From NCBI GenBank assembly GCA_028280305.1, contig JANQMC010000009.1:1-57347 (forward strand): DNA of 57,347 nucleotides. Reading direction: 5' to 3'. Source of the stretch: Pelagibius sp. GTDB lineage: Bacteria > Pseudomonadota > Alphaproteobacteria > Kiloniellales > Kiloniellaceae. The translations under genes were made by a program, and so were the position numbers. Under the pieces are notes generated by a model, which was not told the DNA's origin, did not search any database, and worked only from the letters and a program-made list of their open reading frames with translations. Positions 8,377-17,102 of this stretch are shown piece after piece; position 1 is the first letter of the stretch, and every line of letters starts with the position of its first letter.

Positions 8377-9102
8377 TCAGGCCATGTACTGGCCGCCGTT
8401 GGCGCTGAGCGTCGCGCCGGTGATGAACCCGGACTCCTCAGCCGCCAGGAAGACCACGCAGCGCGCAATCTCTTCCGGTTCGCCGAGGCGGCCGGCGGGG
8501 ATCAGCGGCAGGATCTTGGTATTGAGGATCTCTTCGGGTACGGCGCGAACCATCTCGGTGCCGATGTAGCCCGGCGCGACTGCGTTCACGGTGATGCCTT
8601 TGAAGGCATTCTCCTGGGCCACCGCTTTGGTGAAGCCGAAAACGCCGGCCTTGGCGGCGGAGTAGTTGGCCTGACCGAGCTGGCCCTTCTGCCCGTTGAT
8701 GGAGGAGATCGAAATGATCCGCCCGTAGCCGCGGCTGCGCATGCCTTCGATGACATTGCGGGTCATGTTGAAGAGGGAATCGAGATTGGTGGACATCACG
8801 GCCCGCCAGTTCTCCAGGCTCATGCGGTGCAGGGTGCCGTCACGGGTGATACCGGCGTTGTTCACCAGCACATCGACCGGCCCGAGATCGCTTTCGACCT
8901 GGGCGATGCCGGCCTTGCAGGCCTCGAAGTCGCCGACGTCCCACTTGTAGACGGCGATGCCGTTGGCATCCTTGAACTTGTTGGCCGCCTCGTCGTTGCC
9001 GCCATAGCTCGCCGCCACCGTGTAACCGGCGTCTTTCAAGCCAATGGAAATCGCCGCACCAATGCCACGGGTCCCCCCCGTCACCAAAGCTACACGCGCC
9101 AT
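8377..9102 (-). CDS. phaB: Acetoacetyl-CoA reductase PhaB
   Basis: A 241-residue short-chain dehydrogenase that reduces acetoacetyl-CoA to (R)-3-hydroxybutyryl-CoA with NADPH, the second step of polyhydroxybutyrate synthesis. Visible are the cofactor loop TGGTRGIG at residues 8-15, NNAG at 81-84, the catalytic Tyr147/Lys151 of YSAAK, and PhaB-specific stretches NGQKGQFGQ-like INGQKGQLGQANYSAAKAG and VAPGYIGTEMV. The in-frame GTG one codon upstream was not chosen because ATG 9102 gives the usual N-terminus. phaA lies upstream on the same strand, separated by a repeat pair and a terminator. Confidence 0.95.
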   Translation of the reverse strand: MARVALVTGGTRGIGAAISIGLKDAGYTVAASYGGNDEAANKFKDANGIAVYKWDVGDFEACKAGIAQVESDLGPVDVLVNNAGITRDGTLHRMSLENWRAVMSTNLDSLFNMTRNVIEGMRSRGYGRIISISSINGQKGQLGQANYSAAKAGVFGFTKAVAQENAFKGITVNAVAPGYIGTEMVRAVPEEILNTKILPLIPAGRLGEPEEIARCVVFLAAEESGFITGATLSANGGQYMA

Positions 9103-9297
9103 CACCGAACCTCCCCGTTTACAGTTCCCTGCGGCCGTTCAGGCCGTCGCACCGACCGTCGCCCGGACCTTCGCTTGAGCCCCGTAACCTGCGGTCGTCC
9201 CCATCAAACCACGGATCGCCGGGAGCGCCAACCGCTGCGCAGCCTGAAGCCGTGGAAATTCCGGGAGATCGGACGGCGTCTGCCGTGACTCCCAACT

Positions 9298-9406
9298 GTC
9301 ACCCTCGGGCTTGTTCCGAGGGTCCATTGCACCGAGACCAAGAGCGTCGCGGCAAAGGTTCAACATTTGCCGAAACATGGATCCTCGGAACAAGTCCGAG
9401 GATGAC
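9298..9406. repeat. Inverted pair of a 29-bp palindromic repeat
   Basis: Two 29-base units, 9298-9326 and 9378-9406, are reverse complements of each other with three mismatches and flank a 51-base spacer. Each unit is itself a near palindrome (CCTCGGxCTTGTTCCGAGG). This is the well-known kind of extragenic repeat of alphaproteobacteria. It sits between phaA and phaB, where it could act as an mRNA-stability or attenuation structure. Confidence 0.85.
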
Positions 9407-9442
9407 GGTGCTGCGTAGCCGTCCGCCGACAAGTAAAGGCAA

Positions 9443-9477
9443 CGAAAAACCGGCCCGCGCGCGATGGCGGGCCGGTT
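9443..9477 (-). terminator. Intrinsic terminator of phaA
   Basis: Read on the minus strand, an 11-base perfect stem (aaccggcccgc / gcgggccggtt) with an eight-base loop is followed by a run of five T. It starts 27 bases after the phaA stop. Together with the repeat pair it should separate phaA from phaB transcription at least partly. Confidence 0.85.
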
Positions 9478-9504
9478 CCGTACTGTTCAGGCGCTACGGC
9501 GCGG

Positions 9505-10680
9505 TCAGTCCCGTTCGAGGCACATGGCGATGCCCATGCCGCCGCCGATGCAAAGCGTGGCGAGGCCCTTCTTCGCATCGCGCTTGGCCATCTCGTGCAG
9601 CAGAGTCACCAGCACACGGGCGCCGGAGGCACCGATCGGGTGGCCGAGGGCGATGGCGCCGCCGTTCACGTTCACCTTGTCGGTATCCCAGCCCATGTCC
9701 TTGTTCACGGCCAGGGCCTGGGCGGCAAAAGCCTCGTTGGCTTCGACCAGATCGAGATCGCCGGCCGACCAGCCGGCTTTCTCCAGCGCCTTGCGGCTGG
9801 AGGGGATCGGGCCGGTGCCCATGATCGCCGGATCGACGCCGCAGGTCGCCCAGGAAACGATGCGCGCCAGCGGCGCCACGCCACGGGCGGAAGCATCCTC
9901 CGCCGACATCAGCACCACAGCGGCGGCGCCGTCGTTGATGCCGCTGGCATTGCCGGCGGTCACGGAGCCTTCCTTATCGAAGGCCGGACGCAGACCCGAA
10001 AGCGATTCCGCCGTGACACCGTGGCGCGGATACTCGTCGGCCTCGACGATAGTCTCGCCTTTGCGGGTCTTGATGGTGACCGGCACGATTTCCTCGTTGA
10101 AGCGGCCGGCCTTCTGTGCGGCTTCCGCCTTGTTCTGCGAGGCAGCGGCGAAAGCGTCCTGTTCTTCGCGGGTGATCTGCCACTGCTTGGCGACATTCTC
10201 CGCCGTGTTACCCATGTGGTAGCCGTTGAAGGCATCCCAGAGACCGTCCTTGATCATCGAGTCGATCATCTTGAGGTCACCCATCTTCTGGCCGTTGCGC
10301 AGGTGGGCGACATGGGGTGCCTGGCTCATGCTTTCCTGACCGCCGGCCACGACGATGCGGGAATCGCCGGTCTGGATCGCCTGCGAGCCGATGGCCACGG
10401 CCCGCAGACCGGAACCGCAGAGCTGATTGATCTGATAAGCCGTCTTTTCGACCGGAATACCGGCTTCGACGGCGGCCTGGCGGGCCGGGTTCTGGCCGGC
10501 GCCGGCGGTCAGGATCTGGCCGAGAACGGCTTCGTCAACCTCTTCGGCCTCGACCTTGGCCCGCTTCATGGCTTCTTTGACGGCAACCGCCCCGAGGGTG
10601 GAGGCCGCGACGGAAGACAGGCCGCCACTGAAGCTGCCGACGGGGGTGCGGGCGGCACCGGCGATTACGACTTCGGTCAT
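9505..10680 (-). CDS. phaA: Acetyl-CoA C-acetyltransferase (beta-ketothiolase) PhaA
   Basis: A 391-residue thiolase that condenses two acetyl-CoA to acetoacetyl-CoA, the entry step of PHB synthesis. The acylated Cys88 is in [10 protein letters not shown], His347 in [15 protein letters not shown], and Cys377 in LCIGGGMG, so the full catalytic set is present. The length is standard for biosynthetic thiolases, and the neighbours phaB and phaC support the biosynthetic role. Confidence 0.96.
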   Translation of the reverse strand: MTEVVIAGAARTPVGSFSGGLSSVAASTLGAVAVKEAMKRAKVEAEEVDEAVLGQILTAGAGQNPARQAAVEAGIPVEKTAYQINQLCGSGLRAVAIGSQAIQTGDSRIVVAGGQESMSQAPHVAHLRNGQKMGDLKMIDSMIKDGLWDAFNGYHMGNTAENVAKQWQITREEQDAFAAASQNKAEAAQKAGRFNEEIVPVTIKTRKGETIVEADEYPRHGVTAESLSGLRPAFDKEGSVTAGNASGINDGAAAVVLMSAEDASARGVAPLARIVSWATCGVDPAIMGTGPIPSSRKALEKAGWSAGDLDLVEANEAFAAQALAVNKDMGWDTDKVNVNGGAIALGHPIGASGARVLVTLLHEMAKRDAKKGLATLCIGGGMGIAMCLERD

Positions 10681-10839
10681 GTTCGGAATTCTCCCTTTTT
10701 TGGGCGGCGCCTGTCTCCGGTGGCCGAAGCTGCGATCCGCAAACCGGGCTCCCGCTGCCGTCGCGGTGCCCTCCTTGGTTAACCTCTCCCTTGATATAAG
10801 GACAGACGAGCGCCCGGTGCAAGCCGCGCGCAGGAATGG

Positions 10840-11868
10840 TCACGCTTTGTCGGCGCGATTGCCGGCCGCTTGCGCGTTGATCCAACCCAGCATCGGTTCC
10901 CAGACGGTGCCGCGCGCCTGACCGCTGACCACCATGCCGATATGGCCGACGCTGGGGCTGGCGGTCTCCACGTTCGGCAGGGCCTCGGCCAGGGCAAGCG
11001 CCGAGGCCGGGGGCACGATGCGATCCTGCGCCGGGATCACGCAAAGCGACGGCAGGGTGACCTTGCCCGGATCGACAGGCGTTCCGGCCAGCAGCCATTG
11101 GCCCTTGGCTGCCGCGTTGTCGCCATACCAGCGGCCCAGGCATTCCCGGGCCACCGGGGCCGCCAGCGGCACCCCGTCGTTCAGCCAGTCCTCCAGCGCC
11201 ACGAAGTTGTCGGCCTTGCTGCTCGCGGGATCGAGCTTCGCAAAAGCGAGGAACTTTCGCACCACCATATGCGGATCGAGGCTGGCGAAAAGCGCCTGCA
11301 GCAGGTCGACGGGCATCTCGCCCATCACCTCCAGCAGCGGCGCGGCCAGCGGCAGGGTCGAAGCGGCGAGCCGGCTGTGCGGAGCGTTTTCGGCATGGAA
11401 GTCCCAGGGCGTCGCCAGCAGCACCAGACCTTGGAGGTCAGCCTGACGCCGCGCCGCCAGCCCCAAGGCCAGCAGACCGCCCATGCAGTAGCCCATGGCC
11501 AGGGGCGGGGGGCGGTGTTCCTGCAGCACGAAATCCAGCGCCCGCTCAAGCCGGCCGACGATGTAGTCGGTCAGGGTGAAGGCACGTTCCGCCGCCGCCG
11601 GGCGACCCCAGTCGACCAGCAGCGGGCGCAGCCCCTGGTCCGCCAGCCAGCGCAGGAAAGAGCGTTCGGCCGTCAGATCCAGGACGTAGGCCCGGTTGAT
11701 GAGCGAAGGCACCACCAGCAGCGGCACGGCGTCTTCCGCAACGCCGGCCAGGGCGCCGTAGTCGAGAACGCGGGTCGATCCTTCGGACCAGATCACCGGC
11801 GGCTCGACAAGATTCCGCCGGTAAGGATGCCGGCGATAGGCCTCTATCCCCTGAAGCAGAACGCCCAT
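10840..11868 (-). CDS. phaC: Poly(3-hydroxyalkanoate) synthase PhaC, class III-like catalytic subunit
   Basis: As placed, a 342-residue alpha/beta-hydrolase. The lipase-like box GYCMGG carries Cys128, with Asp282 in IPAQDRIVPP and His309 in SVGHIGMVV: the PHA synthase Cys-Asp-His triad. The length matches the short class III catalytic subunit, which requires a partner. Homology-like sequence (AEDFAAAVEKEVARRM) extends upstream of this ATG without a standard start codon. In-frame candidates further up are ATG near 12102 and ATG 12207, inside the upstream gene, so the true start is unsettled. The stop at 10840 is firm. Confidence 0.85.
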   Translation of the reverse strand: MGVLLQGIEAYRRHPYRRNLVEPPVIWSEGSTRVLDYGALAGVAEDAVPLLVVPSLINRAYVLDLTAERSFLRWLADQGLRPLLVDWGRPAAAERAFTLTDYIVGRLERALDFVLQEHRPPPLAMGYCMGGLLALGLAARRQADLQGLVLLATPWDFHAENAPHSRLAASTLPLAAPLLEVMGEMPVDLLQALFASLDPHMVVRKFLAFAKLDPASSKADNFVALEDWLNDGVPLAAPVARECLGRWYGDNAAAKGQWLLAGTPVDPGKVTLPSLCVIPAQDRIVPPASALALAEALPNVETASPSVGHIGMVVSGQARGTVWEPMLGWINAQAAGNRADKA

Positions 11869-11935
11869 GCGGCGCGCAACTTCTTTTTCGACTGCGGCCG
11901 CAAAGTCTTCCGCAGCAGAGGACGCCGGCTCAGCG

Positions 11936-12460
11936 TCAGTCCCTCGCTTTTGCGGCTTTTGCGGCTTTTGCCCGAGGCTTTGATTTAGGCTTTGCCGCAG
12001 ATTTTCCGCGCGCTCGGCCAGATCCCCCTTCCAGGGCAGCGATCCGTTGTTCCAGAGCGGCAAGGCGTTGCGTGAGGATGTCCAGGTCAGACCCGCCGCC
12101 ATCAGATGCAGAGGCAGAGGACGCGGCCCCAGGCGGCCCGGCACCGTTGCTCCGCCCGCCTGATTTGTTGGGCCTCTGCCCCGGCGATGACCCTGATCTG
12201 TCGACATCTGTTTCCTGTCCTTCAGCAGAGCCCTGCACTCCCGAGCCGCGATCCGGCTGCGCCGCGGCCATCATGCTCGCCATGGCGGCCGGCCAGGCCG
12301 ACCAGGCGGCCGGCAGGCCCGCCGCCGTCACCCCGAGCGAGGCCATGACCCGCTGCATTGCCTCGGCAAAGTCGGGATCTGCCGCCAGCGCGGTCATCTG
12401 GTCCTGCCACAGGTCCACATAACGCCGCGCCAGCTCGTCAAGTTCGTCGGACTGGCTCAT
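11936..12460 (-). CDS. PhaE/PhaM-like PHA synthase partner with a basic tail
   Basis: A 174-residue protein directly upstream of phaC. Residues 1-60 are helical (DELARRYVDLWQDQMTALAADPDFAEAMQRVMASL), like the start of PhaE and phasins. The middle is low complexity, then a leucine-zipper-like coiled coil (DILTQRLAALEQRIAALEG). The end is a Lys/Ala/Pro repeat tail (KSAAKPKSKPRAKAAKAAKARD) like PhaM or histone H1 tails. I infer it activates PhaC as PhaE does and may attach granules to DNA as PhaM does. ATG 12460 follows a weak GGAGAT-like site. It is much shorter than class III PhaE. Confidence 0.65.
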   Translation of the reverse strand: MSQSDELDELARRYVDLWQDQMTALAADPDFAEAMQRVMASLGVTAAGLPAAWSAWPAAMASMMAAAQPDRGSGVQGSAEGQETDVDRSGSSPGQRPNKSGGRSNGAGPPGAASSASASDGGGSDLDILTQRLAALEQRIAALEGGSGRARGKSAAKPKSKPRAKAAKAAKARD

Positions 12461-12719
12461 CTCCCGCCAGTATAGCCCCCGCCACGGGCGCCTGACCAGA
12501 CGGCCCCCGGCGGCGGCCTGCGCCCCGGGACCGGCATCCGGCGCCGGGAGACGGACGTTGACAGGCCGTGATGCGGCGCAGCAATATCCATTAGCCGATG
12601 CGGAAGGGCAGGCATAAGGTGGAGGGGCTTCGCGAAATCCTCGACGGAGCGACCACAGGCTGCAATTCGGCGAACAAACAGGAACGCCCACCCCCAAAAG
12701 CAACAAAAACAGGGGCATA

Positions 12720-13427
12720 GTGGCGGAAAGGCAAGGGAACTTGGCTGGCACCAGCAAAGACGCGAAGAAACAGGGTGGGTCCGACGGCCCCATCACAATC
12801 AAGAAATACGCAAACCGCCGCCTCTACAACACGGCCACCAGCAGCTACGTGACCCTGGATCATCTCTGCACGATGGTTCAGGAAGACGTCGACTTCGTCG
12901 TCTATGACGCCAAAAGCGGGGAAGACATCACCCGGGCGGTGCTCACCCAGATCATCGTCGAGGAAGAATCCAAAGGCCAGAACCTGCTGCCGATCAACTT
13001 CCTCAGGCAGTTGATCTCCTTCTACGGCGATTCGATGCAGTGGATGGTGCCGCGCTACCTGGAACACATGATGGAGGGCTTCTCCCAGAACCAGGACCGC
13101 ATGCGGCAGTCCATGCAGGAAACCTTCGGCAACATGTTCCCGTTCGGCAATCTGGAGGAAGTCGGCAAACAGAACATGGCGCTCTTTGAAAGCGCCATGC
13201 GCATGTTCTCGCCCTTTCCCCCTGAGCCGGGCGACGAAGCCAACAAGCCCGGAACCACCAAGACGGGCGCCGCCAAAACCGGGACCCCCGGCGCCGAGGG
13301 CAGCGGCAAGGCAGAGGGAGAAGCAGGCAGCGAGCCTGCATCCTCCTCAGAGTCTCTGGAAGTGTTGAAGGCGCAGATCGATCAGTTGCAAAAGCAGATC
13401 AATACTCTGACCAAAGACGACAAGTAG
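12720..13427 (+). CDS. phaR: Polyhydroxyalkanoate synthesis repressor PhaR
   Basis: A 235-residue regulator. The N-terminal DNA-binding module (ITIKKYANRRLYNTATSSYVTLDHLCTMV, residues about 25-53) and the polymer-accumulation domain (ILTQIIVEEESKGQNLLPINFLRQLISFYGDSMQ) are both complete. PhaR represses phasin and synthase genes and is released by binding nascent PHB. The tail is Pro/Ala-rich and ends in a short coiled coil (LEVLKAQIDQLQKQINTLTK). It is divergent from the PhaE-like gene across 259 bases that must hold both promoters. Start is GTG. Confidence 0.95.
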   Translation: MAERQGNLAGTSKDAKKQGGSDGPITIKKYANRRLYNTATSSYVTLDHLCTMVQEDVDFVVYDAKSGEDITRAVLTQIIVEEESKGQNLLPINFLRQLISFYGDSMQWMVPRYLEHMMEGFSQNQDRMRQSMQETFGNMFPFGNLEEVGKQNMALFESAMRMFSPFPPEPGDEANKPGTTKTGAAKTGTPGAEGSGKAEGEAGSEPASSSESLEVLKAQIDQLQKQINTLTKDDK

Positions 13428-13446
13428 GGACCAAAGACGACAGGTA
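13409..13446 (+). repeat. 20-bp-period duplication of the phaR 3' end
   Basis: gaccaaagacgacaagta at 13409-13426 is repeated with one mismatch at 13429-13446. The first copy encodes the last residues TKDDK and the stop of phaR; the second follows the stop. It looks like a slippage duplication frozen outside the coding region. Confidence 0.8.
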
Positions 13447-13471
13447 AGCGCCGGCTGAGAGCCGATCTGCT

Positions 13472-15196
13472 CTAGTCGCCGGCGGCGGACTTCATCGGCG
13501 GCCGCGCGCCCTGGCCAAAGCCCAGCAGGTGATCGTCGACGTCGGGCCGGCCGAAATAGTATCCCTGCAGCAGATCGACACCCTCTGTCGCCAGGTAGTC
13601 GGCGTCTTCCTTGGTTTCGACACACTCGGCGACCGTGGCAACGTTGAGGCTGCCGGCCAGGGCAAGCAGGTTGCGGATAAAGATCTGGTTCTGTTTGTCG
13701 CCGGCGATGTCGCGGATGAAAGAACCGTCGATCTTCACCACGTCCACGGTCAGGGCGCGCAGATGATGGAAGGTGGTGAAGCCGGCGCCGAAGTCGTCCA
13801 GCGCCACTTCACAGCCGAGCGCGCGCAGGGAGAACACGAAGCGCGAGGTTTCCTCGATATCCATCAGCGCCGTCGTCTCGGTGATTTCGACGATCAGCCG
13901 CGATGCCAGGTCGCGGCGGCCCTTCAGGCGGGCCACCAGTCCCCGCTGCCAGGAGCGTTCCGTCGCCGTCAGGCCTGAGATATTGATGGCAAGACTGACA
14001 TCCGGGAACTGCTCCAGGGCGCCGATCGCCAGATCGCGAACCCGATTGTCGATCGACCGCATGAGGCCGAGCTGCTCGATCGCCGGAATGAACTTCGCTG
14101 CCGGGATCAGCGTGCCTTCTCTATCATACATCCGCGCCAGGCACTCGAAGTACCGGATGTCATGACTGCGCGCATCGACCACCGGCTGATAGGCCAGCAC
14201 AATGCGGTTGTCCTTCAGCGCCTGCTGCACCTCTTCACCGATGTCCATGGAGGCGCGGTAATCCTGGCGCTGGGCCTCGGTCAGGGTGAAAAACCGCAGG
14301 CAGTCGCGGCCGGCGGTCTTGGCGTGGTGCAGAGCGCTCTCTGCCTTGGTCATCGAGTCGACGGCGGTCTTGCTCTGGCTGGAGAAGGCAACGGCGCCGA
14401 TCGAAACCGTCACATGGATCTTTTCCTTGCCGACGACGATCGGCTGTTCGCGCATCGACTGAATAATGCGTTCGGCGGCAACCCGTGCCTTTTCCTCGCT
14501 GCAAACCGACAGCAGAGCGCCGAAGCAGTCGCCGTTCGGACGGCCGATCACATCGGCGGCGCGCAGCCAGTGATCGAGCCGCTGGCCGATTTCGACCAGA
14601 ATGGCATCGCCGACCTCATAGCCGTAACCGGTGTTGATGCGGTCCAGGTGATCAATGCCGATGACCATATAGACGCCGGGCTGGCCAAAGCGCTGCGACT
14701 GGGTGAGCGCGTGCTCAAGGGCTTCGCGCAGGCGCAGCTTGTTGTAATGCCCCGTCAGGTCATCGAAGTTGGCCAGATACTGAAGCTGCTCTTCCTGCTT
14801 CTTGCGCTGGGTCACCAGACGGATAACGCCGGTCATGCGAACCGGCGTGCCGGCCGGTGAAAGCTCCACCTTTCCGCGGTCGTGCAGCCAGTGGAACTCG
14901 CCGTTCCCGGCACGGATGCGATACTCGCAGTCGAAAGTCGCGGATCCGGCAAAGTGATCCGACAGCATCCTGCGCCGACGGGGCAGGTCTTCCGGACTGA
15001 TGCGCAGTTGCAGATCTTCGCCGCTTTTCGGAACCGACTGTCCGCCGGCTTCGAAAAGCGTCGCCACACCGCCGACAAAGGTGAGTTGATCGGTCGCCAG
15101 ATCCCAATCGTAGGCGACATCGCCGGAAGCCCCGACCGCCCTGTTCAGGCGCTCCAGTTCCAAGAGACAGTCGTCCTTTGCAATCGCATCGATCAC
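13472..15196 (-). CDS. PAS-GGDEF-EAL cyclic-di-GMP phosphodiesterase with degenerate GGDEF
   Basis: A 574-residue soluble protein: PAS-like domain at about 20-130 (EYRIRAGNGEFHWLHDRG), GGDEF domain at about 140-305 and EAL domain at about 320-560. The GGDEF signature is NGDCF (221-225), so cyclase activity is probably lost. The EAL signature is ECL (351-353), but the residues that matter for catalysis are kept: Glu351, Asn405, Glu437, Asp467-Asp468, Lys488, Glu524 and Gln544. I infer a c-di-GMP hydrolase regulated by its PAS and dead GGDEF domains. The GTG start has GGAGAG seven bases upstream. It converges on phaR. Confidence 0.9.
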   Translation of the reverse strand: MIDAIAKDDCLLELERLNRAVGASGDVAYDWDLATDQLTFVGGVATLFEAGGQSVPKSGEDLQLRISPEDLPRRRRMLSDHFAGSATFDCEYRIRAGNGEFHWLHDRGKVELSPAGTPVRMTGVIRLVTQRKKQEEQLQYLANFDDLTGHYNKLRLREALEHALTQSQRFGQPGVYMVIGIDHLDRINTGYGYEVGDAILVEIGQRLDHWLRAADVIGRPNGDCFGALLSVCSEEKARVAAERIIQSMREQPIVVGKEKIHVTVSIGAVAFSSQSKTAVDSMTKAESALHHAKTAGRDCLRFFTLTEAQRQDYRASMDIGEEVQQALKDNRIVLAYQPVVDARSHDIRYFECLARMYDREGTLIPAAKFIPAIEQLGLMRSIDNRVRDLAIGALEQFPDVSLAINISGLTATERSWQRGLVARLKGRRDLASRLIVEITETTALMDIEETSRFVFSLRALGCEVALDDFGAGFTTFHHLRALTVDVVKIDGSFIRDIAGDKQNQIFIRNLLALAGSLNVATVAECVETKEDADYLATEGVDLLQGYYFGRPDVDDHLLGFGQGARPPMKSAAGD

Positions 15197-15511
15197 GCCG
15201 CCGCTCTCCTACCTGAAGCTGATCCCCCACAGAATTTGCGGGTAAGGACCCCCGGCTGATTAAGGCACCCTCTGGCGCCAGATAATCCTCGAATTTGGCA
15301 GCCACCCCTTAAAGAAAGGTGAAGCACTTCTTCAAAGCTCTTGTAATAATTTCATTAACTACAGAAAATACAGACCGAATCCAATCGCATTAACAATAAC
15401 ACTTGGTCTTACGGCTAATTTTATTGGTTAATTTATAAACCATATTAGATTCAATGCTTGATAAATTTTTCATAAGGTGCATCTATTGTATAAGACCGTG
15501 AAACCCTGCGA
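15197..15511. other. AT-rich intergenic region with no gene seen
   Basis: 315 bases between two divergent genes. From about 15310 to 15490 base composition drops well below the surroundings, with many A/T runs (taatttataaacc, ttgataaatttttcat). No open frame of interest, RNA gene or strong hairpin was found. It probably holds promoters for both flanking genes. Confidence 0.5.
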
Positions 15512-16009
15512 TTGGACCCAGAACCCGTGACCGGTGTTCAAAAATTGCCGCTTCTGCCCGCGCCCGGCACCAAGCCGATGGCGTCGTCGGATGCTGCAAG
15601 CCCGGCGGCGGCGGCCAAGCAGGGTGTCGAGGCGGTCGCCAAGACCCCGCCCCTGCGGGCCAGGGACGATCAGGGCAACCTGCAGCGCCGCTGGGAAGAT
15701 CAGGAAGCGGCAGCCGCCGAACGGCGGCCCGGCCGGGTAGCACGGGAAGATGCCGCCCGGGATCATGCTGCTCAGGGCCCGGCCAAGGGAAGGCAGGTCA
15801 GCTTTTCGCGCCTGTCCTCCATGCCCTTCATGGTCCAGGTTCTCGGCCAGCAGGCGCTGGCCTCAAAAGGCCTGCAACCGGCACCCCAGAGCACCTCGCT
15901 ATCGCAGCATCGCGACGGCGCCCTGATGGGCAGCGAGATTTACCGCAAAGCCGGCGGCGAGCCGGAACTGCTGCCGGAAGACGCGACCTTCGTGCGCTTC
16001 GCGGTCTAG
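15512..16009 (+). CDS. Hypothetical protein, Ala/Pro/Arg-rich N-terminus
   Basis: Up to 165 residues. The first 95 are low-complexity and charged (many A, P, R, E). The last 70 look folded: FSRLSSMPFMVQVLGQQAL, then SEIYRKAGGEP and a final strand ATFVRFAV. This resembles a group of small alphaproteobacterial proteins that carry PFxxQxxxQE-type helices followed by a YxxA helix; I cannot name a function. The start is uncertain: TTG 15512, GTG 15527 and ATG 15578 are all in frame and none has a good ribosome site. Confidence 0.5.
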   Translation: MDPEPVTGVQKLPLLPAPGTKPMASSDAASPAAAAKQGVEAVAKTPPLRARDDQGNLQRRWEDQEAAAAERRPGRVAREDAARDHAAQGPAKGRQVSFSRLSSMPFMVQVLGQQALASKGLQPAPQSTSLSQHRDGALMGSEIYRKAGGEPELLPEDATFVRFAV

Positions 16010-16031
16010 AGCGCTTTACACCCCTCAACCC

Positions 16032-17102
16032 CTACAGCCGTTTCACGGCTTTCGCACTGCGCTCGCCGACACCGGCGCCCAGGGCTTCTTCGGTCTGACG
16101 GCCCTTACCCTGGCGTTCCTCACGCGGCATCATGTCGAAGAATTCGCGATAGCACTTCGAGAAGTGCGAAGCCGAAACGAACCCGCAGGCCAGGGCGACG
16201 TTCAGGATCGACATCGTGGTCTGCTGCAATAGGGCGCGGGCCCGATGCAGGCGGAGTTCGAGGTAGTAGCGGGTCGGCGAGCGCCCCAGGTACTTGCGGA
16301 ACAGGCGTTCAAGCTGGCGGGTGGAGAGGCCGGCCTGGCTGGCCAGTTCCGATCGCGCCATCGGCTCTTCCAGATTGGCCTCCATCATCTCGATGACCTG
16401 CAGCAGCTTGGGATGGTTGATACCGAGGCGCCATTGCAGGCTCATGCGTTGATGGTCGTGGGTCTCGCGAATGCGCTCGTGGATGAATTGTTCGGCAACC
16501 TGTGTCGCCAGATCGCGGCCGTGCTGTTCCCCGATCAGGCTCAGCATCATATCCAGAGAGGCAGTACCGCCGGAGGAGGTCAGACGCGATCCGTCGATCT
16601 CAAACAGCTCCCCGGTGACATCGAGGGCCGGAAAGTCTTCGCGAAAGGAATCCAGGTTCTCCCAGTGAACGGTGCAGCGATGGCCGCTCAACAGCCCGGC
16701 CCTGGCCAGAAGATAGCTGCCTGTCGAAAGCGCCCCGACGCGGCAGCCGCTGCGGTCAAGCCGACGCAAGGCGCCGATGAGATGCGCATCGGTGAAACGC
16801 TGGGCGTTCATCCCGGCAACCACGATGAAGTAATCCGGGCGGCCGCAGGCCTCGAGTGAGTCGTCCGCCAGGATGCCGGTGCCGCCCGAAGACAATGCCG
16901 GCGCGCCGTCGGTCGTGACCAGGCGCCAGTCATAGAGCCGCCGGCCGGCAATTCGGTTGGCAACACGCAAAGGCTCGATCGCCGAGCTGAAACAGAGCAT
17001 GGCGAAGTCCGGCAGCAATAGAAATGCAAAGCTCTGCTGCGCCTCTTGTTCTCCTTGCTGTTCCACGCCGTGAAGCCGGCCGCTTTTCCCATCGCCTTGC
17101 AT
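16032..17102 (-). CDS. GlxA-family transcriptional regulator (DJ-1/PfpI domain plus AraC HTH)
   Basis: A 356-residue regulator. An amidotransferase-like domain (FAFLLLPDFAMLCFSSAIEPLRVANRIAG to about residue 190; the nucleophile-elbow region reads GALSTGSYLLA, so no catalytic Cys) is followed by two AraC helix-turn-helix motifs (SELASQAGLSTRQLERLFRKYLGRSPTRYY and NVALACGFVSASHFSKCYREFF). The pattern is closest to GbdR/CdhR-type activators of betaine and carnitine catabolism, but no target is adjacent. ATG 17102 was chosen for its GGAGGAAG site; ATGs at 17150, 17189 and 17273 are in frame. Confidence 0.85.
   Translation of the reverse strand: MQGDGKSGRLHGVEQQGEQEAQQSFAFLLLPDFAMLCFSSAIEPLRVANRIAGRRLYDWRLVTTDGAPALSSGGTGILADDSLEACGRPDYFIVVAGMNAQRFTDAHLIGALRRLDRSGCRVGALSTGSYLLARAGLLSGHRCTVHWENLDSFREDFPALDVTGELFEIDGSRLTSSGGTASLDMMLSLIGEQHGRDLATQVAEQFIHERIRETHDHQRMSLQWRLGINHPKLLQVIEMMEANLEEPMARSELASQAGLSTRQLERLFRKYLGRSPTRYYLELRLHRARALLQQTTMSILNVALACGFVSASHFSKCYREFFDMMPREERQGKGRQTEEALGAGVGERSAKAVKRL

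Noticed and set aside
9139..9432. 97-codon minus-strand frame between phaA and phaB
   Set aside because: Most of it is translation of the 29-bp repeat (AMDPRNKPEGDS), a known false-gene signature of such repeats.
9595..10782. 395-codon plus-strand frame over phaA
   Set aside because: Antisense shadow of a thiolase whose catalytic residues are all in place.
10840..12207. Full 455-codon reading of phaC
   Set aside because: The first 80 to 110 codons are an out-of-frame reading of the PhaE-like gene (repeating QKPQKPQK mirrors its Lys-rich tail). A start within it cannot be excluded but the long form is unlikely.
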